Of a stretch of DNA of 64,000 bases, positions 1 to 10,322 are shown piece after piece (position 1 is the first letter of the stretch; each line of letters begins with the position of its first letter). Below the pieces are notes generated by a model. It worked only from the letters and a program-made list of their open reading frames with translations, ran no database searches and had not been told where the DNA came from. The DNA is from Eledone cirrhosa (lineage: Eukaryota; Mollusca; Cephalopoda; Octopoda; Eledonidae), in NCBI GenBank assembly GCA_964016885.1, contig OZ024744.1, positions 64,805,047 to 64,869,046 on the forward strand, written 5' to 3'. A program made the translations under genes and the position numbers.

Positions 1-262
1 TGTGGGCTGGGTGCCTTTTGTCGTGACACCTACACAACCTCTTTAGAGTGTGGGCTGGGTGCCTTTTGTCGTGACACCTACATGAGCACTTTACAGTGTG
101 GGGTGGCTGCTTTTTGTTGTGATACCTATACCACCAGTTTACAGTGTGTGCTGGGGGCTTTTTGTCATGACACCTACATGACCACTTTAAAGTGTGGGAT
201 GGGTGATTTTTGTCATGGCACCTACATGACCACTTTACAGTGTCGGCTGGGTGCTTTCAGTA
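1..262 (-). repeat. 48-bp tandem array, left window edge (LINE 3' UTR repeat)
   Basis: About five degenerate units of 48 bp, each containing a GTGTGGGCTGGGTGC-like stretch and TGTCGTGACACCTACA. These are the reverse complement of the unit that fills 8691-10322, so the parent LINE would be on the minus strand, entering from the left edge. The units differ from one another at several positions, so this is an older array. It is open in one frame only because 48 is a multiple of three; I do not call it a gene. Confidence 0.85.
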
Positions 263-1407
263 CTTCATAAGTTCAAATGTTCCAGTTTCAAACACACAAT
301 GTTTATTTGTCTTATTTTATTAATATGGTATTTGTAACACAACTTAATAAAAAATTATAACAAAATTGTGTTGGAAGATTTTAATTTATATAAATATCCT
401 TTATAATGGATGATTTTAATTTCATAGAACCAGAGGCAGTTTTGGTGGGTTGATATTAAAATGGTTAATACTGTTTATGTATAGCTCATTAGTTTGGTAA
501 TCTTTGAGAATAAATCATCAGTGCTGCTATCTGTAATTAGCTGGAATTTATTAAAGGGAAATTGCTTACTATAGAGAAATTTTGAAATTTCTTTCCAAGT
601 GATATCTATCTAATACTAAGTTAAGTAGGTGGAGTTAATTAGTGTTAACAAATGTTTTCTAATTAGAAAGCTATTACTTGCCAATGGCAGTGTTTGAATC
701 ATAAGTTCAATATTCACAACTGATATTCTTCACCAAGTTAAAACAAAAATCTATGAATGAATTAAGCTGGAAATAATTAGTAATGAATCGATAATTTACT
801 GTGCCTCAAATAAAGAATGCTGTATAACCTCAGGTCATCGTTACAACCATTGTCATCACCCCGCCCCACCCCCCTACACCTCATCACCCCACCTCCCACC
901 CCATCACCACCAAACTCTATTAAACTATTTTTTTTTTGTTGAAATAAATTTACAAAATATTTTAGTTCTCTCTTACATTTTATAACCATAATTTGAGAAT
1001 ATATATTTTAAATAATCACAGCTGGATTTCCATAAAATTTACTCTATTTGCTCCATTCTCAGCGATATAATAGTTGGAAGAATAAAAAATATATTTTAAT
1101 GAAAAGAAATGATAGCAGTTTAGAAAATAAATGTTGAAGTTCAAATGTCAAATAAACTTCATAAAATAAATGATATTGGAAAATTTCACAAGGGTGCCTT
1201 CTGCATGAACAACATATAGCTAAATGCAGGCTAACATACACCATATAGTGATCCCAAAACGATTGTCAGCAAGCGAAATTATACCAATAGATACTGATCT
1301 CTCACTTGTTTACATGTGTTCCTGCACTCTACTAAGTGCTCTGATGGGCCAGGAGCCTGCACCTCACTTACATATGTCCCTACATTCTACTGAGTGAATT
1401 TTATTGT
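263..1407. other. AT-rich sequence without a recognised gene
   Basis: Mostly AT-rich unique sequence. 410-468 resembles the right end of the second TTAA-flanked MITE family (CATAGAACCAGAGGCAGTTT, ending in ATGGTTAA; compare 49395-49442). 857-913 is C/A-rich low complexity. Nothing else recognisable. Confidence 0.5.
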
Positions 1408-1690
1408 AGAACCAGTACTCGTAGCCTAGTGGTAAGGGTGTTGGACTTACGATCATAATGTCATGGGTTCAAATCCTAGGCTGGGTTGTGTGTTGTGTTC
1501 TTGAGCAAAACACTTCATTTCACGTTGCTCCTGTTTATTCAACTAAAAATGAGTACCAGCAATAGCCGGAGATTGCAATGGACTGGTGGGGGTCTTGTAC
1601 TCTCAGTCCCTTAATGCCATGGAAACCAGAATATGTAGTGGCCTGATGTGTCTCCAGGCTTGAGACATACTTTAGACCTTTTTAAGAGTA
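1408..1690 (+). mobile_element. tRNA-derived SINE, OR2-like
   Basis: A tRNA-like head carries an A-box-like TAGCCTAGTGG and a B box GGTTCAAATCC (about 1423-1477). The following body contains CAAAACACTTCATTTCACG, GAGTACCAGCAATAGCCGG and TACTCTCAGTCCCTTAATG. The same order occurs at 13307, 46655, 50610 (minus) and 52078. Family name OR2 is from memory; the tRNA-derived SINE call is from the boxes and the multiple copies. Confidence 0.75.
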
Positions 1691-1745
1691 ATACAGAGGT
1701 TGTTATGTCTTTGGTACAGCTAAAAGGTCTTCCTGTCTGTGTGTG

Positions 1746-1822
1746 TAGAGAGAGAGAAAGAGAAAGAGAGAGAGAGAGAGGGAAGAGGAAAGAGAGAGAG
1801 AGAGAGAGAGAGTGAGTGAGTG
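1746..1822. repeat. (GA)n microsatellite
   Basis: Nearly pure GA dinucleotide repeat with a few interruptions, ending in GTGAGTGAGTGA. Confidence 0.95.
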
Positions 1823-2077
1823 AAGGCCCTATATAAAGACATGAAGGTAGTTGTCAGCTGATTGCATGATTCAGTTTAGACCTCTGTACAAGGGGATCAC
1901 TTTATTTTGTTATTTATTTGAGGTTCATTAGAGAGAAGAAACTAATATTTCTTTCTCCAGATTTAAGTGTTGGTAGAGTTATTAGAGTGTTTGATTAAAT
2001 GCCTTGCTGTATGTGTTCCAGTTTTCTGTGCTTTGAATTCAAATCTTGCTGAGGTAGGTTATCTTTTGATGTCAGTA

Positions 2078-2285
2078 TACAGGGTGAGCCGTAAGTCACT
2101 TCTTACCTATTTTTATTAATAAAACATTACAAATTAACTCAAAACTAATTTTTCTTAGAGAGTGTATTTTTCCATAATTGGATGTTGTTTTTATTCAACT
2201 TTAATCTGCAAGAAAATATATATTGTAATAATAAAAAAAATTATGAATTTTTAAAAATAGGAAGTGACTTTTAGCCCACCCTGTA
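2078..2285. mobile_element. Tc1/mariner-type MITE
   Basis: Ends are inverted repeats: left TACAGGGTGAGCCGTAAGTC followed by ACTTC, right GAAGTGAC...CACCCTGTA, with a TA on each side (2076-2077, 2286-2287) as expected for a TA-targeting mariner-type element. The 208-bp inside is AT-rich and has no transposase, so it would depend on an autonomous relative. The TIR start ACAGGGTG is typical of mariner-related elements. Confidence 0.8.
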
Positions 2286-2463
2286 TAAAGTACCTAAAGT
2301 ACCAGCCTAATAGGGTGGATTGGCAGAATTGTTAGTGTTATCTGTTCAAATCTCGCTTCTGTTTCCAGAAAAAAATAATGGCATGATAAATAGTAGAGAG
2401 ATCCATTATCATTAAAACAACTAAAAACATCTTGTATAGAATGTAACGAGATATGAGATCAGT

Positions 2464-2534
2464 TGAACCTCTGCAGGTGTGAGTTTAAACCTCTGCAGGT
2501 GTGAGTTTGAACCTCTGCAGGTGTGAGTTTAAAC
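2464..2534. repeat. 22-bp tandem repeat, 3 copies
   Basis: Unit AACCTCTGCAGGTGTGAGTT plus two bases, repeated about three times with only A/G differences. Confidence 0.9.
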
Positions 2535-2537
2535 AAC

Positions 2538-2757
2538 AATAATCGTTTCTACTTTAGGCACAAGGCCAACAATTTGAAAGGAAGAGGAAAGTTGATTAAA
2601 TTGACCCCAGTGCGTAACTGGTGCTTTATTTATCGACTCTGTAAGGATGAAAGGCAAAGCTAACCTCGGCAGGATTTGAACTCAGAATGTAAAGGGCCAT
2701 ATTTCTATGCTGCAAAGCATGGTGTCTGATGTTCTACTGATACTGCCACTCCATTGA
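2538..2757 (-). mobile_element. OK-type tRNA-SINE
   Basis: Minus-strand copy: tail side begins CGTTTCTACTTTAGGCACAA, body has GACTCTGTAAGGATGAAAGG, and the tRNA-like head with B box (reverse complement GATTTGAACTC) ends near 2750. Divergent, so an old copy; includes the extra GATTAAATTGACCCC stretch seen in only some copies. Confidence 0.9.
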
Positions 2758-3159
2758 ACAATAATAACGATAGATTCTATATTATGGAAATAAATCTTAG
2801 TTGGTTTGGTCCAGGAGAAGATTTATGTAGGGATAAGACAACTTCTTTTTAAAAACTGTTTTGCCTATAACATAACAATGACCACATCATGGTAAATGCC
2901 ACAGTTGAAATTAAATTTTTTTATTTTTCTATCAAAGAACATTTTTGAAACACTGTTTTTTAATTAAATTTCAAAGCAAACAAATATTGAATTACAATAA
3001 AATGCAAGATTTACAATATCTATTTAACATAAATAAAAAAAAAAAAAAATATAATAAATAAATGGATAGAATAAATAAATAAATATAGAATAAAAGAAAA
3101 ACAAGAATAAATTGAGATATTTTTTTTATTCTTCATCTTAGATATTTCCATACAATGAC

Positions 3160-3590
3160 ACAACTGCAACACAACTGCAGTACAATGACACAGCCATAAT
3201 GCTCTATAAGAAAACACCACACCACAACACCATATCACAACACCACAACACAACATCACTCTACAAGACCACATCACAACATCACACCACAACACCAAAC
3301 CACAACACCACATGACACCACTATACAAAACCACATTACAATACCATATCACAACACCACACCGTAGCACTGTACCACAACACACTACATCACAAAACCA
3401 CACCATAACACCACATCACAACACCACAACACTATAATGCCACATCACAATATCACAACACCATATCACAATACCACACTACTATATCACAACACTATGC
3501 TATAATATCACACTACAACACCACAACCTCACACCACACCACGACACCACTCTACAACACCACATCACAACACCTCATGTCAAATACAGT
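3160..3590. repeat. A/C-rich degenerate minisatellite
   Basis: Runs of ACACCACAACACCACATCAC-like words with an irregular period of about 5 and 10 bases. The open minus-strand stretch here is a by-product of the biased composition. Confidence 0.85.
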
Positions 3591-4342
3591 AACTCTTTCC
3601 CAGCAGACATCACCTTCTGCTCTCTACAACAAGCAGCCACAACCACAACTTCTACAAACCTTCTTAAGACACCTACCAATTATGATCATAACACAACAGA
3701 AAAGCTGCTCCCACATTTGAAAAACAACTATGGCTACAAATCACACACTTCTGAGCTGTGCCAGATTTACCATTGTGCTTAGGTGTGCTTAAGCACATGG
3801 ACCCATTGGCCAGTGGGGGCCTAACTTACTGCCAAAAAAATTATTTATCATGAATTTTTCAAATGTTTTTTAAATGTCAACTGTTGAAAGGGGCCTCATA
3901 ATTTAACTAGTACAAGGCCTCATTTGTTCTAAATCTAGGACTGCTTCTGAGACTGCATTTAAAGAAATTCTACTTGACTGATTAGCATGAAGTTGCTCAC
4001 AAACAGACTCCAACGTCTGATCTACAGACATACTGTCTCCTCTCTCTGTCTTTTTTACCACTACTAGAGTGGCCTCTGCTCTTTGAGACTAAGTCTTATG
4101 TCACCTCTGTTCATGTACTCCTTACTCACTTGTCCCTTCACCTCTCATCTCCCATATTGTGTTTATTTCATTCCTTCAGAGCCCATCCTAGTCTCTAACC
4201 CAACACTGCCCTACAGTATTTCCCAGAATATCTGGGCTCTGCAATTCCTTTCTACCTACACATGTTCATGTTTTCCTACACCTGTCAACTTGCAGAAGTT
4301 AAAAAAAAGATCAAACATTAGCAACATACATCTCACCAATTT
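3591..4342. other. Unassigned sequence, possible old transposon
   Basis: No convincing coding sequence. The stretch about 3760-3960 (GTGGGGGCCTAACTTACTGC, GGGGCCTCATAATTTAAC) resembles part of 32950-33230 in words such as GGGCCTAAC and GGGGCCTC, suggesting an old dispersed repeat, but I cannot define ends. Confidence 0.35.
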
Positions 4343-4618
4343 CATACCAGACCTGCTAACCTCTAAAAACCCAAACGGGGAGTACCATGACAAAAAGTAC
4401 CCCAAAACGGGGAGAAATGAAGCAAAATGTGGATATTTTACATAATTGTTTCTACTTTTGGCACAAGGCCAGCAATTATCCCAGTGTATTAGTGGTACTT
4501 TATTTTATCGACCCATAATGAAAGCTATACTGATTTTCACAAAAGAAGACATCTTTTACCCAGCCCAAAGTGGGTGGGAGATCTCCCCTTCAGACGGGGA
4601 GAGTTGACAGGTCTGCAA
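4343..4618. mobile_element. TIR element of the AGACCTG family, split by a SINE
   Basis: Ends AGACCTGCTAACCTC (about 4350) and GAGAGTTGACAGGTCT (about 4600-4615) are inverted repeats. A second copy without the insertion lies at 51172-51347 in reverse orientation and shares the AACGGGGAG and TTTTCACAAAAGAAGACATC-like interior. A partial SINE (4443-4527) interrupts this copy. Superfamily unknown. Confidence 0.65.
4443..4527 (-). mobile_element. OK-type tRNA-SINE, 5'-truncated
   Basis: Begins ATTGTTTCTACTTTTGGCAC and runs to TTTATTTTATCGACCCATAA; the tRNA-like head is missing. It sits inside the AGACCTG-family element, so it inserted later. Confidence 0.85.
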
Positions 4619-4669
4619 CAGCGCCTGTGAATAATCTTGACATGGTGATATGGTCCTTCTCCCCAGACT

Positions 4670-5145
4670 AAACAAAAACAAAAAAAAACAAAAAAACAAC
4701 AACAACAACAATAATAAAAACAATAACAACAAATTACAACAAATAACAAAAACCCAGCAACATTATCCATTCCAAGTAATATAATGGAGGCTTTCTAAGC
4801 AGAGCTACCCCGGGGCCTCTTGTAACAGTAACAAATACAAAAAGAAGGAAATGGGTGAAAGAAATTCTTCATAATCCACAGGAAAAGTAAGAATTAAAAA
4901 CAAAAATAAAAAAAAAACAGACAGAAATTAACCCCCCCCCCAAAAAAAAAAAAAAAAATTAATCTAAGATGTTTAGAAGATGATTTTTATAAATTAGTTG
5001 GACATACATACAATTAACTTCAACTTCCTTTTTCTGCAGGAATATTTGTTACATTTTTTTTACTGTTAGGAGATTTAATAACTTTGATCAACAGAAAGAA
5101 AAGAAAAAGAAAATATACAACAAAAAAAAAAAAAAAAAAAAATAT
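4670..5145. repeat. A-rich low-complexity stretches
   Basis: Several A-rich and AAC/AAT-rich tracts (4670-4750, 4890-4960, 5095-5145). No gene seen. Confidence 0.7.
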
Positions 5146-5321
5146 CCCAAACCCCATCCCCAAAAATGCCCAAAACAACCTCCTCTCCTTCATGGCCAAG
5201 AAGAAGACATTGAAATGACTTTTTCTTTATAAAACTTCCATCTGGTGATCATATTTTCATCAAAACCATTCATCTCCTAAACAGGTGGCAACAATCAGAA
5301 ATCTACACTATATATATATAT

Positions 5322-5339
<18 letters not shown>

Positions 5340-5354
<15 letters not shown>

Positions 5355-5700
5355 TAAACAAATAAATAAACGAATATAAACACACACAGACACCCGGATG
5401 TAGCACATGCGCAAACTAAGCACACAACACACACACAAAAACAAGATGGCGTAGGACAGAACAAAGGAGAGGCACAAAAAACAAAGAAAAGAATCCCCAG
5501 TCACTGAAGAGGTCACAGAATGTGTGACGAAAGAACTTTGACAATATATAAACAACCATCTGGTTGTGGAACCAACCAACCAACCAATCGGAAATTTATA
5601 AATTCCTAAATTTATAAATTTATTATAATAAATTGAAGTGAAAGCAACTGGTGCATGTGTTTCTTATTGGCAACATGACCCTCCCAAAGTATAACAATAT
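5340..5700 (+). mobile_element. Penelope-like element, 3' end fragment
   Basis: Shares ordered words with the sequence that follows the PLE nuclease at 36125-36660: ACAAATAAATAAA, AAGATGGCGTAG, ACGAAAGAACTTTGA and, at the far end, CCC(A)AAGTATAACAATAT. Only the non-coding end is present here. The assignment rests on the link to the coding copy at 35040-36660. A hammerhead-like motif lies within it (5500-5542). Confidence 0.7.
5500..5542 (+). ncRNA. Hammerhead-like ribozyme motif in PLE end
   Basis: Order: GTCA (stem I), CTGAAGA core, one extra G, GTCACA/TGTGAC perfect 6-bp stem II with loop GAATG, GAAA core, short G-AA-C stem III, TT, then TGAC pairing back to GTCA. This is a type I arrangement. 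Hammerhead motifs with weak stem III are known from Penelope-like elements. The extra base between the CTGANGA core and stem II is non-canonical, so activity is uncertain. Confidence 0.5.
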
Positions 5701-5754
5701 CGGTTTCAACACACGTTTTCAGATAAAGAATCTTGCTAAAGAAATTCAGAAACG

Positions 5755-5756
<2 letters not shown>

Positions 5757-5851
<95 letters not shown>

Positions 5852-5912
5852 TATCTATGTATATATATATGTATGTATATTATATATGTATGTATATATA
5901 TATATGTCGTGA
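5757..5912. repeat. (TA)n microsatellite with (GT)n core
   Basis: Long TA dinucleotide tract with a short GT block at about 5804-5818. Another TA tract lies at 5306-5356. Confidence 0.95.
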
Positions 5913-6007
5913 CTTTCTTGTATCTTTTAAATTTTTTATTCTAACTTTTATGCATACATACTGGGTTTACAGTTAGAAATAGTTTGTACTTAGCATAGCA
6001 TTGCTGG

Positions 6008-6010
6008 TGA

Positions 6011-6042
<32 letters not shown>

Positions 6043-6066
6043 CTAGTAGTGGTAGAAGTGGTGATG

Positions 6067-6109
<43 letters not shown>

Positions 6110-6112
6110 CCA
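6008..6112. repeat. (TAG)n microsatellite
   Basis: Trinucleotide repeat TAG/TGG with interruptions; its minus strand reads poly-threonine, an artefact. Confidence 0.95.
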
Positions 6113-6194
6113 TTATACAGCAATGCTGGCATCTGTAGTTTGTCAAAGGGTTAACACTGACAACTAACTTTAAGATTGCTATAATCTTATATAT

Positions 6195-6500
6195 CACACA
6201 TGCACAATGTACATGCACACACATGCACACACACATGCACAGACATGTGCATGTGCATATGCAACATACATATCCAGAGGCATCACTGATGTGCACACAC
6301 ATATGCACATGCATGTGCATCATACATATGCAAACACACACATGCAACAAAACATGTGCAACCAGACAATGTATGCACACATGCAACCACACAAATGCAC
6401 ACACAGATATGTGCATACTTATGTGCACACATATTAGTACACACATGTACACACAAAGACACAGACATACACATATACTCAAGTACATACACACATAAAT
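6195..6500. repeat. CA-rich / ATGCAC low-complexity block
   Basis: Mixed CACA and ATGCACAC words with irregular period. The open frames on both strands follow from the composition. Confidence 0.85.
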
Positions 6501-6520
6501 GATATTAGAAGCATGTAAAA

Positions 6521-6738
6521 TAAATGTTTCTACTTTAGGTTCAAGGCCAGCAATTTGAAGGGAAGGGGGAAATTCGATTAAATCGACTCCAATGCATAAC
6601 TGGTACTTTATTTTATCGACCCCGTAAAGACGAAAGACAAAACTAACTTCAGCAGGATATGAACTCAGAACGTAAAGGGCCATAACTCTATGCTGCAAAC
6701 AATGGTGTCTGATGCTCTACCAATACTGCCAACCACTG
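6521..6738 (-). mobile_element. OK-type tRNA-SINE
   Basis: Full-length minus copy from TGTTTCTACTTTAGGTTCAA through TTTATTTTATCGACCCCGTA to the tRNA-like head ending ATACTGCCAACCACTGCC. Contains the optional AAATTCGATTAAATCGAC block. Confidence 0.93.
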
Positions 6739-7139
6739 CCTTATAAAAATAAAGCAGACAAATTATGATCAGTTTTTTTTTTCAAAATAAAAATCACCGT
6801 AATTCTGTATATGTTTTCTCTATACCGAATTACCTTTACATAGTATTACCATAATATAACATAATATTAACATAATATTAATAACTACATCCACTGTGTT
6901 GTCACTACAGTGAAGGTTAGTTTCCTCAGCATGCCACCTTGGACAATATCATCAGAAGAGGCCTTGATACGGTCAATGTGTTGTTATAATTGGAGCTTCT
7001 CAGCCTTGTCTACAGTAATGGTAGGCACCTAGATGGGATAACCTTTCTCTCGTTTGAGGTGGATGAATTTGTGTGACAGACAAATAGGCTGCACAATTAT
7101 AATATATAGTATGCTGAGGCACACATCTAGTAAGCACCA

Positions 7140-7262
7140 CCTTCTCTCACATCACCCCCTTCATCACCTCGCCCATCCACCTCCCACGTTGTAATCATAC
7201 CAACCATATATCTATCTCCCCAATTCCCTAAGCTTCTCTCCCAATCAAGTCCCTAAGCCACA
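7140..7262. other. C-rich segment before the 48-bp array
   Basis: CACC-rich sequence directly upstream of the array at 7263. It may be a remnant of the LINE upstream of its 3' UTR, but I cannot match it to the other copies. Confidence 0.3.
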
Positions 7263-7750
7263 CTATAAAGTGGTCATCTTGGATCCATGACATTGAATGC
7301 CCAGTCTACACTGTAAAGTGATTGTGTAGATGTCACAACAAAGAGCACCCAGTCCACACTGTAAAATGGTTATGTAGGTATCATGACAAAAAGCACGCAG
7401 GCCACACTGTAAAGTGGTTGTGTAGGTGTCACAGCAAAAAACACACAGTCTACATTGTAAAGTGGTCGTGAAGGTACACAACAATAAGCACCCACTACAC
7501 ACTATAAATTGGTTGTATAGTTGTCACAACAAAAAGTACCCAATCTACACTGAAAAGTGGTCGTGTAGGTGTCATGACAAAAAGCACCCAGTACTCTCTG
7601 TAAAGTGGTTGGCGTTAGGAATGATGGCATCCAGCCATAGAAATCAAGTCAAAATCAGTTATGAGTGAGCAAAACACGTTCTTCTGACCTGGCTTGTCTC
7701 ACAACAGGACAGCTTATCTAACCCATGCTAACATGGAAAATGGATGTTAA

Positions 7751-7806
<56 letters not shown>

Positions 7807-7812
7807 AGAGTG
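7263..7812 (+). mobile_element. LINE 3' UTR: seven 48-bp units, conserved tail, (GAT)n
   Basis: Seven 48-bp units (CTGTAAAGTGG start at about 7263, 7311, 7359, 7407, 7455, 7503, 7551) are followed by a degenerate conserved tail (GGCGTTAGGAATGATGGCAT, CCAGCCATAGAAATCAAGTC, CCCATGCTAACATGGAAAAT) and a (GAT)n run of about 60 bp. The same order of parts follows the LINE stop codon at 23870-24148. 5'-truncated, no coding part here. Confidence 0.88.
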
Positions 7813-7894
7813 TATATGTGTGTATGTGTATTAGAGAGAAGGCTCCTCAACTATAACTGCATTGCTCCAGACTTCATATCCACCTAGGAATAGT

Positions 7895-8052
7895 TCTGTA
7901 AGAATTTAAACTGCATCCAAAGGAAGTTTGGAGTAATGTTACTCAATAGAATGCATAGCTTTGAGAACAGGAAGTCATTCCAGGTAGAGCGGCTACTTCT
8001 CTGAGAAGTAGCCGCTCTACCTATTGAGAGATCACAGCTCTGATACCAGATT
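7895..8052 (+). pseudogene. LINE C-terminal remnant with internal palindrome
   Basis: Homologous to 19975-20110: both contain GGAGTAATGTTACTCAATAG-like and GAGAGATCACAGCTC words and TCACTCCAGGTAGAG. Here the region is changed by an inverted duplication (7982-8022). Part of a non-LTR retrotransposon C-terminal coding region of the RIERSQLRYYGHV type. Confidence 0.6.
7982..8022. repeat. 41-bp near-perfect palindrome
   Basis: Two perfect 20-bp arms (AGGTAGAGCGGCTACTTCTC and its reverse complement) with a single-base spacer. The homologous locus at 20060-20090 has only one arm. Confidence 0.95.
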
Positions 8053-8056
8053 TATG

Positions 8057-8276
8057 AAATATTGATTTCTAATTTAGGCAGAAGGCCAGAAAATTTGGGG
8101 TATATATAAAGTTGATTAAATCAACCACAGTTCTTGACTGGTATTTTATTTTATCGATCTTGGAATGATGAAAGACAAATTTGGTCATGGCAGGATTTGA
8201 ACTCAGAACTTAAAAAACCCAGAACAAATACCACAATGGCATTTTATCCGATGTTCTACTGATTTTGCTAATCCCA
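8057..8276 (-). mobile_element. OK-type tRNA-SINE, divergent
   Basis: Minus copy with TTCTAATTTAGGCAGAAGGC at the tail side, TATTTTATTTTATCGATCTT in the body and GGATTTGAACTCAGAACTT as the B-box region. Strongly mutated. Confidence 0.85.
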
Positions 8277-8504
8277 CACCTTAGATTTATGAAATATTAG
8301 CACCTTCAGTACCGAATCAACTCACTTGTGATATTTGTTTGTCAGATTTCAATCATTGTAAAGAAAACACATTTCTATTTACTGCTTAAAATTTTACTTG
8401 CAGTTCAATAAGCTATTACAAAAAGTAAAAAACAAAAAACAACAAAAAACAAAACAAAAAAAAAAAGACAAAACAAAAACAAAGTCATTCAGTCCATGAT
8501 AACC

Positions 8505-8690
8505 CAATCATATTTCTGACCCAAGAAGACCTTGGATGAGGTGATAAAAGCTGATCTTGCCCAATTGCACCTCTCAAAGGTTATGACACATGACCGAGCC
8601 CTGGTGTTCTCAGAAATACAAAAGACCTGAATTCCCACGGGTACAAATAGAAGCTGAAGCTTATAGACAGTACGTTCCCACCATCTTCCA
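8505..8690 (+). pseudogene. LINE ORF end and stop codon, upstream of the 34-unit array
   Basis: Matches the end of the coding region at 23725-23885: AAGAAGACCTTGGATGAGGT, GCCCAATTGCACCTCTCAAA and CTGAATTCCCACGGGTACAA align in order. It ends in AGAAGCTGA, the same AGC-TGA stop context as at 23868. The first 48-bp unit starts about 37 bases later. This ties the array to the 3' UTR of this LINE family; the copy is 5'-truncated at about 8505. Confidence 0.85.
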
Positions 8691-10322
8691 CTGTAAAGTG
8701 GTCGTGTAGGTGTCACAACAAAAATTGCCCAGTCGACACTGTAAAGTGGTCGTGTAGGTGTCACAACAAAAAGTGTCCAGCCCACACAGTAAAGTGGTCA
8801 TGTAGGTGTCACAACAAAAATTGCCCAGTCGACACAGTAAAGTGGTCGTGTAGGTGTCACAACAAAAAGTGTCCAGCCCACACTGTAAAGTGGTCGTGTA
8901 GGTGTCACAACAAAAAGTGTCCAGCCCACACTGTAAAGTGGTCGTGTAGGTGTCACAACAAAAAGTGTCCAGCCCACACTGTAAAGTGGTCGTGTAGGTG
9001 TCACAACAAAAAGTGTCCAGCCCACACTGTAAAGTGGTCGTGTAGGTGTCACAACAAAAAGTGTCCAGCCCACACTGTAAAGTGGTCGTGTAGGTGTCAC
9101 AACAAAAAGTGTCCAGCCCACACTGTAAAGTGGTCGTGTAGGTGTCACAACAAAAAGTGTCCAGCCCACACTGTAAAGTGGTCGTGTAGGTGTCACAACA
9201 AAAAGTGTCCAGCCCACACTGTAAAGTGGTCGTGTAGGTGTCACAACAAAAAGTGTCCAGCCCACACTGTAAAGTGGTCGTGTAGGTGTCACAACAAAAA
9301 GTGTCCAGCCCACACTGTAAAGTGGTCATGTAGGTGTCACAACAAAAAGTGTCCAGCCCACACAGTAAAGTGGTCGTGTAGGTGTCACAACAAAAAGTGT
9401 CCAGCCCACACAGTAAAGTGGTCATGTAGGTGTCACAACAAAAATTGCCCAGTCGACACAGTAAAGTGGTCGTGTAGGTGTCACAACAAAAAGTGTCCAG
9501 CCCACACTGTAAAGTGGTCGTGTAGGTGTCACAACAAAAAGTGTCCAGCCCACACAGTAAAGTGGTCGTGTAGGTGTCACAACAAAAAGTGTCCAGCCCA
9601 CACTGTAAAGTGGTCGTGTAGGTGTCACAACAAAAAGTGTCCAGCCCACACTGTAAAGTGGTCGTGTAGGTGTCACAACAAAAAGTGTCCAGCCCACACT
9701 GTAAAGTGGTCGTGTAGGTGTCACAACAAAAAGTGTCCAGCCCACACTGTAAAGTGGTCGTGTAGGTGTCACAACAAAAAGTGTCCAGCCCACACTGTAA
9801 AGTGGTCGTGTAGGTGTCACAACAAAAAGTGTCCAGCCCACACTGTAAAGTGGTCGTGTAGGTGTCACAACAAAAAGTGTCCAGCCCACACAGTAAAGTG
9901 GTCGTGTAGGTGTCACAACAAAAAGTGTCCAGCCCACACTGTAAAGTGGTCGTGTAGGTGTCACAACAAAAAGTGTCCAGCCCACACTGTAAAGTGGTCG
10001 TGTAGGTGTCACAACAAAAAGTGTCCAGCCCACACTGTAAAGTGGTCGTGTAGGTGTCACAACAAAAAGTGTCCAGCCCACACAGTAAAGTGGTCGTGTA
10101 GGTGTCACAACAAAAAGTGTCCAGCCCACACTGTAAAGTGGTTGTGTAGGTGTCACAACAAAAAGTGTCCAGCCCACACTGTAAAGTGGTCGTGTAGGTG
10201 TCACAACAAAAAGTGTCCAGCCCACACTGTAAAGTGGTCGTGTAGGTGTCACAACAAAAAGTGTCCAGCCCACACTGTAAAGTGGTTGTGTAGGTGTCAC
10301 AACAAAAAGCACCCAGTCCACA
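8691..10322 (+). repeat. 34-unit, 48-bp satellite array (LINE 3' UTR expansion)
   Basis: Unit starts CTGTAAAGTGGTCGTGTAGG and ends near AGTGTCCAGCCCACA. CTGTAA begins at 8691, and again at 10275 and 10323: exactly 34 units of 48 bp, with no net length change. Variants are single-base (CACACAGT versus CACACTGT) plus a distinctive unit with TTGCCCAGTCGACACAG. Two identical variant blocks start at 8821 and 9445, 624 bp (13 units) apart, which shows a higher-order duplication. Open frames on both strands exist because 48 is divisible by three. Confidence 0.97.

Noticed and set aside
5973..6698. 241-residue minus-strand open frame
   Set aside because: It runs through a SINE, a CA-rich block and a TAG repeat; no conserved domain.
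8661..10321. Long minus-strand open frames (254 and 299 residues) reading as a 16-residue repeat protein
   Set aside because: The 48-bp unit is a multiple of three without stops in several frames of both strands, so any array of it is open. The array lies in the 3' UTR of a LINE. No start or signal context.
8691..10322. CRISPR-like array
   Set aside because: Units are contiguous with no unique spacers and the genome is eukaryotic.
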